The notes under the pieces are model-generated. The model saw nothing but the letters and a program-made list of their open reading frames with translations, made no database searches and was not told the origin of the DNA. Both the position numbers and the translations under genes were made by a program. DNA of 64,000 bases from Lachnospiraceae bacterium (GTDB taxonomy: Bacteria > Bacillota > Clostridia > Lachnospirales > Lachnospiraceae), in NCBI GenBank assembly GCA_017399685.1, contig JAFQBM010000040.1, positions 310,001 to 374,000 on the forward strand, given 5' to 3'. Position 1 is the stretch's first letter, and every line of letters starts with the position of its first letter. Shown one piece after another: positions 1 to 7,752 of the stretch.

Positions 1-37
1 TAGTGATAGAATAACAACATAGCGAGGAGAACAGGAA

Positions 38-1012
38 ATGAATCATATTAAGAAAATAGCAGTTTTAACCAGTGGTGGAGATGCACCGGGGATGAATTCG
101 GCCATTCGTGCCATTGTGTTTAGTGCAGCACATTTTGGTATAGAGGTAGTGGGTATATTAAGGGGATATGATGGTTTGATAGATTGGGAAGTTACGCCAC
201 TTGGTTTAGAGGATGTGAGAAACATCAATAATCAAGGCGGTACCATTCTTTTTACCAGCAGATGTGAACGGTTCTTACAACAGGAATTTAGAAAAAAGGC
301 TGCAGATAATTTAAAAGAGCAACAAATCGATGCAGTTGTAGCAATTGGTGGAGATGGAACCTTACGGGGAGCCATCGATTTACAGAAAGAAGGAGTAAAT
401 ATTATTTGCATCCCTGGTACCATAGACCGAGATGTGGCATGTACAGAATATACGTTAGGTTTTGATACCGCAGCAAATACAGCAACGGAGGCCATTGACA
501 GAATCAGGGATTCTTCCGTTTCTCATGGCAGATGCAGTGTGGTAGAGGTGATGGGAAGAAAACGAGGATATATCGCTCTTTGGGCAGGCATGGCTACTTC
601 AGCAGATGCCATAGTTCTTCCTGAAAAATGGGATGGTAATTTTGACAGTATCACGGATGCAATCAAAAGACGACATGCTGATGGAAGAAACAGTTATTTA
701 GTGGTAGTGGCTGAGGGAGTGACAGATGCTTCAGAGCTTGCGGAACGAATTCGGGAAAAGACCGGAATTGAATCCAGGGTATCTGTTTTAGGATATATTC
801 AAAGAGGTGGACAACCAACCGCTAAGGATAGAATGTATGGTTCTTTAATGGGAGCATATGCCATTGAGATTTTGAATCGTAATCAAAAGAATCGTATCGT
901 AGCAATTAAAAATGATGTATTGATTGATTTTGATCTTTCAGAGGCTCTGAATCTGGAAAATAACAAATTGGATTCCTTCCAGTATGAATTAAGTAAATTA
1001 TTGTCTGAATAA
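38..1012 (+). CDS. pfkA: 6-phosphofructokinase, ATP type
   Basis: Phosphorylates fructose-6-phosphate in glycolysis; cytoplasmic. The 324 residues match the usual bacterial PfkA length. The N-terminal GGDAPGMN loop, GGDG at residues 104-107 (Gly rather than Asp, which points to ATP rather than pyrophosphate as donor), the catalytic PGTID motif at 126-130, EVMGR and the GxIQRGG effector/substrate loop are all visible. The start has an AGGAG site at 24-28. One oddity: the motif that normally reads PGTIDND is PGTIDRD here (Arg131), while both aspartates are kept. This could be a second, divergent PFK paralogue with altered kinetics. An HD-domain gene follows closely on the same strand. Confidence 0.93.
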   Translation: MNHIKKIAVLTSGGDAPGMNSAIRAIVFSAAHFGIEVVGILRGYDGLIDWEVTPLGLEDVRNINNQGGTILFTSRCERFLQQEFRKKAADNLKEQQIDAVVAIGGDGTLRGAIDLQKEGVNIICIPGTIDRDVACTEYTLGFDTAANTATEAIDRIRDSSVSHGRCSVVEVMGRKRGYIALWAGMATSADAIVLPEKWDGNFDSITDAIKRRHADGRNSYLVVVAEGVTDASELAERIREKTGIESRVSVLGYIQRGGQPTAKDRMYGSLMGAYAIEILNRNQKNRIVAIKNDVLIDFDLSEALNLENNKLDSFQYELSKLLSE

Positions 1013-1050
1013 GAAAATGATTAGTGAAATAAGGAAAGAGGAAATCGTTT

Positions 1051-1707
1051 ATGACATATCAAGAGATGAAAAAAAATGAGGAAGTAATAGCACTCATTGA
1101 AAGAGGGAATGAGAATCTTAGGGTATTAGGATTTACAGACCATTCCCAGGCACATTGTGCATTGGTGGCGGAACGGGCTGCCTATATTTTAGAGCAGTTT
1201 GGTTACTCGAAACATGACAGGGAACTGGCAAAAATTGCTGGGTTTATGCATGATATTGGAAATGCAGTGAACCGTACCAGACATGCGGAATATGGAGCGA
1301 TTCTTGCCAATGATATTTTGAAACAAACGGATATGACTTTGCAGGATCGAATGACAATTATGTCTGCCATCGGCAATCATGATGAATCTACCGGTGGTGC
1401 AAAGGATGCCATATCGGCAGCTTTGATTATTGCGGATAAGACAGATGTACGAAGGAACCGTGTAAGTGAAAAGGACAAAACGAAGTTTGATATTCATGAC
1501 CAGGTAAATTATGCGGTTACAAAGTCGGAAATTACCATTGATACGGATAAAATGGTGATTACTTTGAATCTTGAGATTGATGAAAATATTTGTACTATGT
1601 ATGAATATTTTGATATTTTTTTAGAGCGTATGCTGATGAGCAGAGGTGCTGCTGAAATGCTGGGAGCCAAGTTTAACCTTCGGGTAAATGGCGGAAGGGT
1701 GTTATAG
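1051..1707 (+). CDS. HD-domain phosphohydrolase
   Basis: A 218-residue protein of the HD superfamily (metal-dependent phosphohydrolases acting on nucleotides or phosphoesters). The conserved pattern is visible: His around residue 31 in the DHSQAH stretch, the HDIGN doublet near 68-72, H near 78, and a later GNHDES / ADKTDVRRNR region that supplies the distal His and Asp. Substrate unknown. It lies 38 bases after pfkA with a GAGGAAA ribosome site and is probably co-transcribed with it. A different HD protein occurs at 51086. Confidence 0.8.
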   Translation: MTYQEMKKNEEVIALIERGNENLRVLGFTDHSQAHCALVAERAAYILEQFGYSKHDRELAKIAGFMHDIGNAVNRTRHAEYGAILANDILKQTDMTLQDRMTIMSAIGNHDESTGGAKDAISAALIIADKTDVRRNRVSEKDKTKFDIHDQVNYAVTKSEITIDTDKMVITLNLEIDENICTMYEYFDIFLERMLMSRGAAEMLGAKFNLRVNGGRVL

Positions 1708-2134
1708 AAAGAGTATGATAGAAAGAATATCATGGAAAGGGTAGGAGAAAGAATATCATAGAAAGAGCAAGAAAGAGAGAGTATTAGAGAAAAAACTGCA
1801 AAAAAAATATAATTAAATAATGAAAAAGATGGAAAGTGGTTATGTGCTGATGTTAGTACGATGACCACTTTTTTATTGGAATTATGATTTACATAAACGC
1901 AAAATTAAATATTTCTTTTTTAATAATATGACATATTTGAGAAATTTGTTTTACAATGATAGATTTGGATTTAAAGTGTTTGAATTTTTAGTTGAAATAA
2001 AGAAAAAATATTGCAAATAAACTTGAATATACAGATAATTTAAGGTAAAATTGAATAATAGATGAAAAGAATTTATATTAAAAATATAAATTTAGACAAA
2101 ATCTATGGAAATTTAAAATTGGGAGGTAGCTGCA
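1708..2134. other. Intergenic region, AT-rich, with terminator
   Basis: This 427-base gap starts with an imperfect purine-rich direct repeat (units resembling AGAAAGAATATCATAGAAAG between about 1708 and 1780). It then has a terminator hairpin at 1833-1874 and a very AT-rich stretch that presumably carries the promoter of the EF-G-like gene. No convincing gene or RNA was seen. Confidence 0.5.
1833..1874 (+). terminator. Rho-independent terminator after pfkA-HD
   Basis: AAAGTGGT at 1833-1840 pairs with ACCACTT at 1864-1870 and is followed by a run of T. It would end the pfkA-HD transcript. Confidence 0.7.
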
Positions 2135-4225
2135 ATGAATGTATATACAACTGACAAGATTAGAAACGTAGTGTTATTGGGACACAGTGGAGCTGGTAAA
2201 ACCAGTTTGGTGGAATCTATGGCATATCTGGCAGGGGTTACGTCCAGAATGGGGAAAGTGGAGGATGGAAATACCATAAGTGATTTTGGAAAAGAAGAGC
2301 AGAAGCGACAGATATCCATCAGCACTTCGGTAGTGCCGATTGAATGGAACGGTATGAAGATTAATGTATTAGATACGCCGGGATATTTCGACTTTATCGG
2401 TGAAGTGGAAGAAGCCATCAGTGCAGCAGATGCAGCCATTATCCTTGTGTCTGGTAAGGCAGGAGTGGAAGCCGGTACGGAACGTGCATGGGAGTTGTGC
2501 GAAAAATATAAGCTTCCTAGGATGATTTATGTAACAGGTATGGATGCAGATAATGCCTCTTTTAAAAATGTAGTAGAAACTTTAACTATGATGTACGGAA
2601 AGAAAATTGCACCATTCCATTTTCCAATTAGAGAAAATGAAAAGTTCGTAGGATATATTAATGTTATCAGTGAAAATGCTAACCGTTGGCAGGGAAAAGA
2701 AGTAGTTGATTGTGAAGTGCCGGATTACAGCAAGGAAAATCTTACATTATATAAAGATACCTTAATGGAAGCAGTTGCAGAAACCAGCGAAGAGTTTATG
2801 GACAGATATTTCAGTGGAGATACTTTTTCGGAAAATGAAATTCGTTCTGCACTTAGAATGAATATTTTGGATGGAACCATTGTTCCGATTACTATGGGTT
2901 CGAATACATTGTGTCAGGGTACATATGCACTTTTAGATGATATCGTAAAATATTTGCCAAGTCCTGAGAATAAGGAAATCGCAGGCTTTAATATGAAGAC
3001 CAATGAGGTATTTTTGGCAAATTACGATTTTTCAAAGGCGAAGTCTGCTTATGTGTTTAAGACCATTGTTGATCCGTTTATTGGAAAATATTCCTTGATT
3101 AAAGTATGTTCCGGTGTATTTAAATCAGATGATGTCATTTATAATAAAGATAAGGATATCGAAGAAAAGGTAAGTAAGCTTTATGTATTACAGGGCAGTA
3201 AACCGATAGAAGTGCCAGAACTTCATGCCGGGGATATTGGTGCCATTGCAAAACTTACGGCTGCAAGAACCGGAAATACCTTATCTACCAAGGCGAATAT
3301 CATTGAATATGGCAAGTTTGAAATTTCAAAGCCATATACTGCCATGCGTTATAAAGTTCCGAATAAGAGTAATATTGATAAGGTAGCACAGGCTCTCCAG
3401 AAGCTGACTCACGAAGACCAGACTTTGAAGGTAGTAAATGATGCCGAGAACCGACAGACGTTGCTATACGGAATTGGTGAGCAGCAGCTTGAAATTATTC
3501 AAAGCAGGCTGTTAAGCGAGTATAAATGCGAAATTGAATTAAGCAAACCAAAGATTGCATTCCGGGAAACCATTAAGAAGAAAGCGGATGTGGAATATAG
3601 GTACAAGAAACAGTCCGGTGGACATGGACAGTATGGTCATGTAAAAATGCGTTTTGAACCATCTGGAGACAATGAAACACCATATGTATTTGAGCAGGAA
3701 GTGGTAGGAGGAGCAATACCGAAAAATTTCTTCCCGGCAGTGGAAAAGGGACTTCAGGAATCCGTAGTAAAAGGTCCTCTTGCAGCATATCCGGTAGTTG
3801 GTGTAAAGGGCGTGTTATATGACGGTTCCTGTCATTCTGTAGATTCTTCTGAAATGGCATTTAAGATGGCGACAATTCAGGCATTTAAGAAGGGATTTAT
3901 GGAAGCGAATCCAATCCTTTTAGAACCGATTATGAGTCTTAAGGTTACAGTGCCGGAACAGTATACAGGAGATATTATGGGGGACTTAAATAAGCGGCGT
4001 GGTCGTGTACTTGGAATGTCTCCTGCTGCGAAGGGAAAACAGATGATTGAAGCAGATATTCCGATGATGGAATTAACAGGATATTGCACCGTACTTCGTT
4101 CCATTACAGGAGGACGTGGGGATTATTCCTATGAATTTGCAAGATATGAACAGGCTCCAAGTGATATTCAGGAAGCAGAAGTAGCTGCAAGGGCAAGTAA
4201 GGTTGCAGAGAATAATGAGGAGTAG
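2135..4225 (+). CDS. EF-G-like translation-factor GTPase (EF-G paralogue)
   Basis: A 696-residue EF-G homologue with a GTPase domain and the full domain II-V series, including the GGHGQYG domain IV loop. It is not the housekeeping FusA: no rpsL/rpsG/tufA neighbours are present and the sequence resembles the EF-G2 branch (Thermus EF-G-2 type). G1 is GHSGAGKT (16-23). G3 is DTPGY (80-84) instead of DTPGH, so the His that positions catalytic water is a Tyr; as I recall, Tyr is usual in this branch. G4 reads TGMD (134-137) instead of NKxD, which should affect guanine recognition. The role of this paralogue is not settled. The start has a GGGAGGT site and the gene stands alone. Confidence 0.85.
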   Translation: MNVYTTDKIRNVVLLGHSGAGKTSLVESMAYLAGVTSRMGKVEDGNTISDFGKEEQKRQISISTSVVPIEWNGMKINVLDTPGYFDFIGEVEEAISAADAAIILVSGKAGVEAGTERAWELCEKYKLPRMIYVTGMDADNASFKNVVETLTMMYGKKIAPFHFPIRENEKFVGYINVISENANRWQGKEVVDCEVPDYSKENLTLYKDTLMEAVAETSEEFMDRYFSGDTFSENEIRSALRMNILDGTIVPITMGSNTLCQGTYALLDDIVKYLPSPENKEIAGFNMKTNEVFLANYDFSKAKSAYVFKTIVDPFIGKYSLIKVCSGVFKSDDVIYNKDKDIEEKVSKLYVLQGSKPIEVPELHAGDIGAIAKLTAARTGNTLSTKANIIEYGKFEISKPYTAMRYKVPNKSNIDKVAQALQKLTHEDQTLKVVNDAENRQTLLYGIGEQQLEIIQSRLLSEYKCEIELSKPKIAFRETIKKKADVEYRYKKQSGGHGQYGHVKMRFEPSGDNETPYVFEQEVVGGAIPKNFFPAVEKGLQESVVKGPLAAYPVVGVKGVLYDGSCHSVDSSEMAFKMATIQAFKKGFMEANPILLEPIMSLKVTVPEQYTGDIMGDLNKRRGRVLGMSPAAKGKQMIEADIPMMELTGYCTVLRSITGGRGDYSYEFARYEQAPSDIQEAEVAARASKVAENNEE

Positions 4226-4323
4226 GAACGTAATACACTGGTTGTATTTTTAAAGTTTGCACTAAAAAGAAATAGAGCAGATAGAAAGTATCACAATTTA
4301 CGAAACCTTTTAGGAGAAGAAAG

Positions 4324-5079
4324 ATGGGCAGAATTTTATTATTATATTTCTCTGGAGTGGGAAATACAAAAAGAATTGCAGAAAATATGTATTTTGTTTT
4401 GAAGCAGACTTATGAGATAGACATATATTCTATTGAAAAGTTACCTGCAAATTTTGATATAGAGAAATATGATAAACTTATGATAGGCTCATCTACCATA
4501 CATTCCGAGCCGGCTAAACCGATGAAGCAATATTTAGAAGGTATTGATAAGTTAAGCAAACCCATACCTGCATTTCTTTTTATCACATGTGGGTTATATT
4601 CCGAGAATACTTTAAGGGTATTTTCAAGATATTGTCTGGATAAAAATATGATTCCGGTTATGCATTCAGCCTATCGTTGCAGTGCCACGGATGGCGTGCT
4701 TCTAGCACCAGGAATTCGTAGATTTTGGCATGATGAAAAAAATTTGGAACGACGGATTCAGCATGATATTAAAAAGTTTATAAAACTGAATTCATTACAA
4801 CCTGAAATTCCACATTATAAGTGGTATGGTATTTTGAATTTTCCAAACAAATGGTTAGGAAAACACATGCGTTTTAAAATATATTTACATAATAGAAAAT
4901 GCATTAAGTGTGGGAAATGTATAAAAAACTGTCCGATGAATGCTATGGACAAAACAGGAGACGGCTATCCGGAAATTGACCGTTCCATATGCATTAATTG
5001 TTATAGGTGTATACATCATTGTCCTAAAAAAGCATTATCATTATTTTCAAAGAAAACTCCTAAAAAGACCTTGCATTAA
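4324..5079 (+). CDS. EFR1-family flavodoxin/ferredoxin fusion
   Basis: A 251-residue redox protein. An N-terminal flavodoxin-like domain (phosphate-binding loop FSGVGNTKRIAE near residues 9-20) is joined to a C-terminal bis-4Fe-4S ferredoxin. The two cluster motifs are CIKCGKCIKNCP and CINCYRCIHHCP, giving eight cysteines in the last 60 residues. The fusion would pass electrons between FMN and two iron-sulfur clusters inside the cell; partners are unknown. AGGAG lies just upstream of the ATG. A long-stem terminator follows. Confidence 0.87.
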   Translation: MGRILLLYFSGVGNTKRIAENMYFVLKQTYEIDIYSIEKLPANFDIEKYDKLMIGSSTIHSEPAKPMKQYLEGIDKLSKPIPAFLFITCGLYSENTLRVFSRYCLDKNMIPVMHSAYRCSATDGVLLAPGIRRFWHDEKNLERRIQHDIKKFIKLNSLQPEIPHYKWYGILNFPNKWLGKHMRFKIYLHNRKCIKCGKCIKNCPMNAMDKTGDGYPEIDRSICINCYRCIHHCPKKALSLFSKKTPKKTLH

Positions 5080-5108
5080 GGAAATGCTTGATTTTGTAAA
5101 TATGATAG

Positions 5109-5184
5109 CGATAGTATTTTGGTAATAAAACAAAGCCTCGATGAATCATCTCGGTAATGTTATTGCCAGAATGCTATCGTTTTT
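5109..5184 (+). terminator. Long-stem terminator
   Basis: A 19-base arm at 5109-5127 pairs with 5161-5179 along its whole length, with four G-U pairs, and is followed by TTTTT. The loop of about 33 bases includes GCCTCG. This is an unusually long terminator stem after the ferrodoxin gene. Confidence 0.7.
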
Positions 5185-5291
5185 CTTTTTATCTTTTTTG
5201 GCAAAAAGATTCATAATATGATATTATAGGTTAGAAATTGGAAAGGAGAAGGGTATGGAACTTTGATCTTGTCGAGAATGAGGTCATAAAA

Positions 5292-5711
5292 ATGTTTAAG
5301 AGAAGGAAAAAAATTTTTTTACCAACTTTTTTAATAGCACTTTTAATGTTTGGACTAATTTCTAATAACAACAAGAATTCATATAATTTTGAAGAGAATA
5401 AGTCAGATATGGAATATGTCGCTAATGAAATTTTGAAGGGAAATTACGAGATAGGAGACGATGGCCTGATAGAACTGTCAGATAAATATGAGCAACTTGC
5501 TGATACAGGTACGGTATGTATGGTTTTATTTAAAGGTAAGCCATCCATATATTTTTGGACCTATAGAGGGATGTTGGGAAGTTCTAAGGGATATGTATAT
5601 ATGCTAAATACCACAGATACATATATTGCAGGTAAGTGTTCGGATGGATTTCAATTTGTTAATGTCAAAGAAATAAGTGACGGATGGTATAGTGTGTCGA
5701 CAGATGATTAA
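5292..5711 (+). CDS. Small membrane-anchored or secreted protein, unknown function
   Basis: The protein is 139 residues if it starts at ATG 5292. It begins with a basic segment (FKRRKK) and a hydrophobic helix (about residues 9-24), so it is an N-terminally anchored or secreted protein, followed by a polar domain with several Tyr/Trp. No family was recognised. An in-frame TTG at 5238 would add 18 residues, but the strong GGAAAGGAGAAGGG ribosome site there instead serves ATG 5255, which opens only M-E-L-stop. ATG 5292 has GAGG nine bases upstream. Confidence 0.55.
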   Translation: MFKRRKKIFLPTFLIALLMFGLISNNNKNSYNFEENKSDMEYVANEILKGNYEIGDDGLIELSDKYEQLADTGTVCMVLFKGKPSIYFWTYRGMLGSSKGYVYMLNTTDTYIAGKCSDGFQFVNVKEISDGWYSVSTDD

Positions 5712-5903
5712 TTATCTGAGATTATGAATCATTAAGAATTAAATATGCAGGATATGCAAAAAAATCATTTAATAGACGATGGAAGGTTTACATGAAAAAA
5801 GCATAATATCAGCAGGCAACCAATAGTTGCACTATAGTTGGTAGAAGGCAACCGGACTATTTGGTATATTTATGACATCAAAAATAAAAGGAGATGTTGG
5901 TAA

Positions 5904-6881
5904 ATGAACGAATTAGGAAACAATATAGCACGTTATCGAAAAGAAAAGGGAATTTCTCAAGAAAAGCTTGCAGAATATATGGAGATTAGCAGGCAGGCTG
6001 TAACGAAATGGGAGAGTGGTACAAGTAAACCAAGTACAGAGAATTTACTTAAATTATCAGAGCTGTTTGGAGTGGAAGTAGAACATTTATTATCTGCAGA
6101 TATCGAAAAAAACCAAAAAACAGTAGCAGATGTATCTATGGGGAAAGCCCCTTGGATATGGTGTATGATATCTGTCATATGTGTAGTTGTTTATTTTTTA
6201 TATGGTATATTAAATGGAACATTGTATTTAGGAACATTGATATGTATCTTTGTAATTGCATTTCCGGTGCAGTTGTTTTTGAACTTGTTTTTCAGCAATG
6301 CTTTACAAAATCAGGATTATCAAAATATAGCGGGATTTCATCCTGATATTCACTACAATATGAATGAAGTGAAAAAGTTATTGGTAAATATCAATCAGCA
6401 TGTAGGGCTGGTTTCTACGTTCTATATCTTTCTAATTTGTATTGGGAGTTATTCAGATGCAATGAACATAGATATTACAGGTTTGCTTGTGTTTTTCTAT
6501 GTAATTGAAGTGGTGGGTACCATCGTTCTTTTAAATTACAGAGCAGTTGAACGAATCTATTGTGATGAGACGGATGAGAAAAAAGCAAAACTTAGTTGGC
6601 CTATTACGATTGTATATTTATTACTATTATTGGTAGGAACCATAATATATATGTTGGTATTCGAGGTAAAAGGCTTCGAAAATAATACTGTACCGGCATT
6701 TATTTTGACAGGAATATTGGTGTTAGGCATTATTTTCGCAACCATTGGTTATTTTAAAGAAAATAAGAATGTAAAGAATTGGAGTTTAACAAAAGAAAAA
6801 TTTAAAATCAGTAAGTTTTATATCATATGTTTTTTGCTGACGGTAGTAAGTTTTATCACAATGTTTTTTGTTGGCTGCTGA
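5904..6881 (+). CDS. Membrane-bound XRE-family regulator
   Basis: A 325-residue protein. Residues 1-65 form a Cro/CI-type helix-turn-helix (GISQEKLAEYMEISRQAVTK, then WESGTSKPSTENLLKLSELF). The rest carries about six hydrophobic transmembrane segments (near 83-125, 165-205, 225-280 and 300-323). This architecture is common in Firmicutes for regulators that may sense membrane or cell-envelope state; target genes are not evident. The AAAAGGAG site supports the start. It converges with yoeB across the shared hairpin at 6912-6941. Confidence 0.82.
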   Translation: MNELGNNIARYRKEKGISQEKLAEYMEISRQAVTKWESGTSKPSTENLLKLSELFGVEVEHLLSADIEKNQKTVADVSMGKAPWIWCMISVICVVVYFLYGILNGTLYLGTLICIFVIAFPVQLFLNLFFSNALQNQDYQNIAGFHPDIHYNMNEVKKLLVNINQHVGLVSTFYIFLICIGSYSDAMNIDITGLLVFFYVIEVVGTIVLLNYRAVERIYCDETDEKKAKLSWPITIVYLLLLLVGTIIYMLVFEVKGFENNTVPAFILTGILVLGIIFATIGYFKENKNVKNWSLTKEKFKISKFYIICFLLTVVSFITMFFVGC

Positions 6882-6911
6882 TTTTAGTAATTATTATGAA
6901 TTTGTTCCAAA

Positions 6912-6941
6912 AAGATTAGCACCATCTTAGGTGCTAATCTT
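6912..6941. terminator. Bidirectional terminator between XRE gene and yoeB
   Basis: A perfect 12-bp stem (6912-6923 with 6930-6941) has a six-base loop. On the minus strand it overlaps the yoeB stop codon and is followed by TTTTT. On the plus strand it lies 30 bases after the XRE regulator stop. Confidence 0.8.
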
Positions 6942-7194
6942 CATAATGTCCTCTACATGCAATTATCCATAAATAACCATTATCATCTACATCATAAATC
7001 AATCTATGCTCATGGTCTATCCGTCTACTCCATGCTTTTCTATATTTCAATGGTTCAGGCTTTCCTAGTCCTTGTGCCAATCCTTCACGTTCGATACTTT
7101 TTATAAGTTCATTGATTTTCTTAGCTATCTTCTTATCAGTAATTTGCCAATAGAGATAGTCATCCCATGCTCTGTCACTCCATAATTTATTCAT
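6934..7194 (-). CDS. yoeB: YoeB-family mRNA interferase toxin
   Basis: An 86-residue RelE-fold toxin that cleaves mRNA at the ribosomal A site. It matches E. coli YoeB closely: WSDRAWDDYLYWQ at the start, KKINELIKSIER, GKPEPLKY, WSRRIDHEHRLIYDV, and the C-terminal ACRGHYED carrying the His-Tyr pair. The reading frame overlaps the upstream antitoxin by 8 bases, the normal antitoxin-first order with translational coupling. Confidence 0.95.
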   Translation of the reverse strand: MNKLWSDRAWDDYLYWQITDKKIAKKINELIKSIEREGLAQGLGKPEPLKYRKAWSRRIDHEHRLIYDVDDNGYLWIIACRGHYED

Positions 7195-7441
7195 CTCCTA
7201 CCTCTATTAACTCATGCATTTGTCCTTTTCCAGCTTCCAACTGTGCTATTCCTCTATCAATCATAGCAAGGTATTCTGCATTTCTAGCTGCTTTTTCTAG
7301 CTGGTTATATTTTTCAAGGCTAATAATAACAATGTTTTTTTCTTCCTTGCGTGTAACAATAACAGTTTCGCCATTATCAGTTGCTTCATCACAATAGGTT
7401 TTCAAGTTATTTCTGACGGTTGAATAATTAACTGCTAACAT
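7187..7441 (-). CDS. yefM: YefM-family antitoxin
   Basis: An 84-residue Phd/YefM antitoxin that binds YoeB through its C-terminus and represses the operon through its N-terminal fold. It begins MLAVNYSTVRNNLKTYCDE and contains the family's TVIVTRKEEKNIVIISLEKYNQL segment. AGGAG precedes the ATG on the minus strand. Transcription should start from the consensus promoter at 7491-7519, with an operator core between promoter and gene. Confidence 0.95.
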   Translation of the reverse strand: MLAVNYSTVRNNLKTYCDEATDNGETVIVTRKEEKNIVIISLEKYNQLEKAARNAEYLAMIDRGIAQLEAGKGQMHELIEVGDE

Positions 7442-7480
7442 AAAATCACTCCTTGATTGTTTGATTATTTGTTCAGTATT

Positions 7481-7519
7481 TTGTACAATTATTATATATT
7501 ATTATTATTTCCTTGTCAA
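7481..7519 (-). promoter_or_regulatory. yefM-yoeB promoter and TGTACA operator
   Basis: On the minus strand TTGACA (7514-7519) and TATAAT (7491-7496) are separated by exactly 17 bases. Immediately downstream lies the palindrome TTGTACAA (7481-7488). Its TGTACA core is the known binding element of YefM-YoeB repressors, so this is the likely autoregulatory operator, placed over the transcription start. Confidence 0.8.
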
Positions 7520-7623
7520 TGTTCTAAATACTTGGAGATTTTATTTGAAAATTTTGGATTCTACTTGATAAAAGGGAGATATTAAAATTTTAATTTCCAG
7601 AGGATGATTAAGATTAACAGGTG

Positions 7624-7653
7624 TTGATTTTCATTATAAGTATATGTTATACT
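7624..7653 (+). promoter_or_regulatory. Probable promoter of the activase operon
   Basis: TTGATT at 7624 and TATACT at 7648 are spaced 18 bases apart, with TG just upstream (extended -10). It lies 100 bases before the 7753 gene in the 311-base gap that also carries the divergent yefM promoter. Confidence 0.55.
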
Positions 7654-7752
7654 TTGGCTATTATTGGGTTTGGTGAATAGGTGGAGAATGTAATAAAAAA
7701 GGGTACTAAAATATCTTAAAAAATATAGATTTTAAACGATAGAGGAAAGATT

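Noticed and set aside
1708-1785. Purine-rich imperfect repeats as a functional repeat array
   Set aside because: The units are irregular and few; more likely low-complexity sequence.
5109-5184. Possible c-di-GMP riboswitch (loop contains AAAGCCTCG)
   Set aside because: Only one long stem and a T run can be built; the conserved GEMM tetraloop and receptor are missing. Called a terminator.
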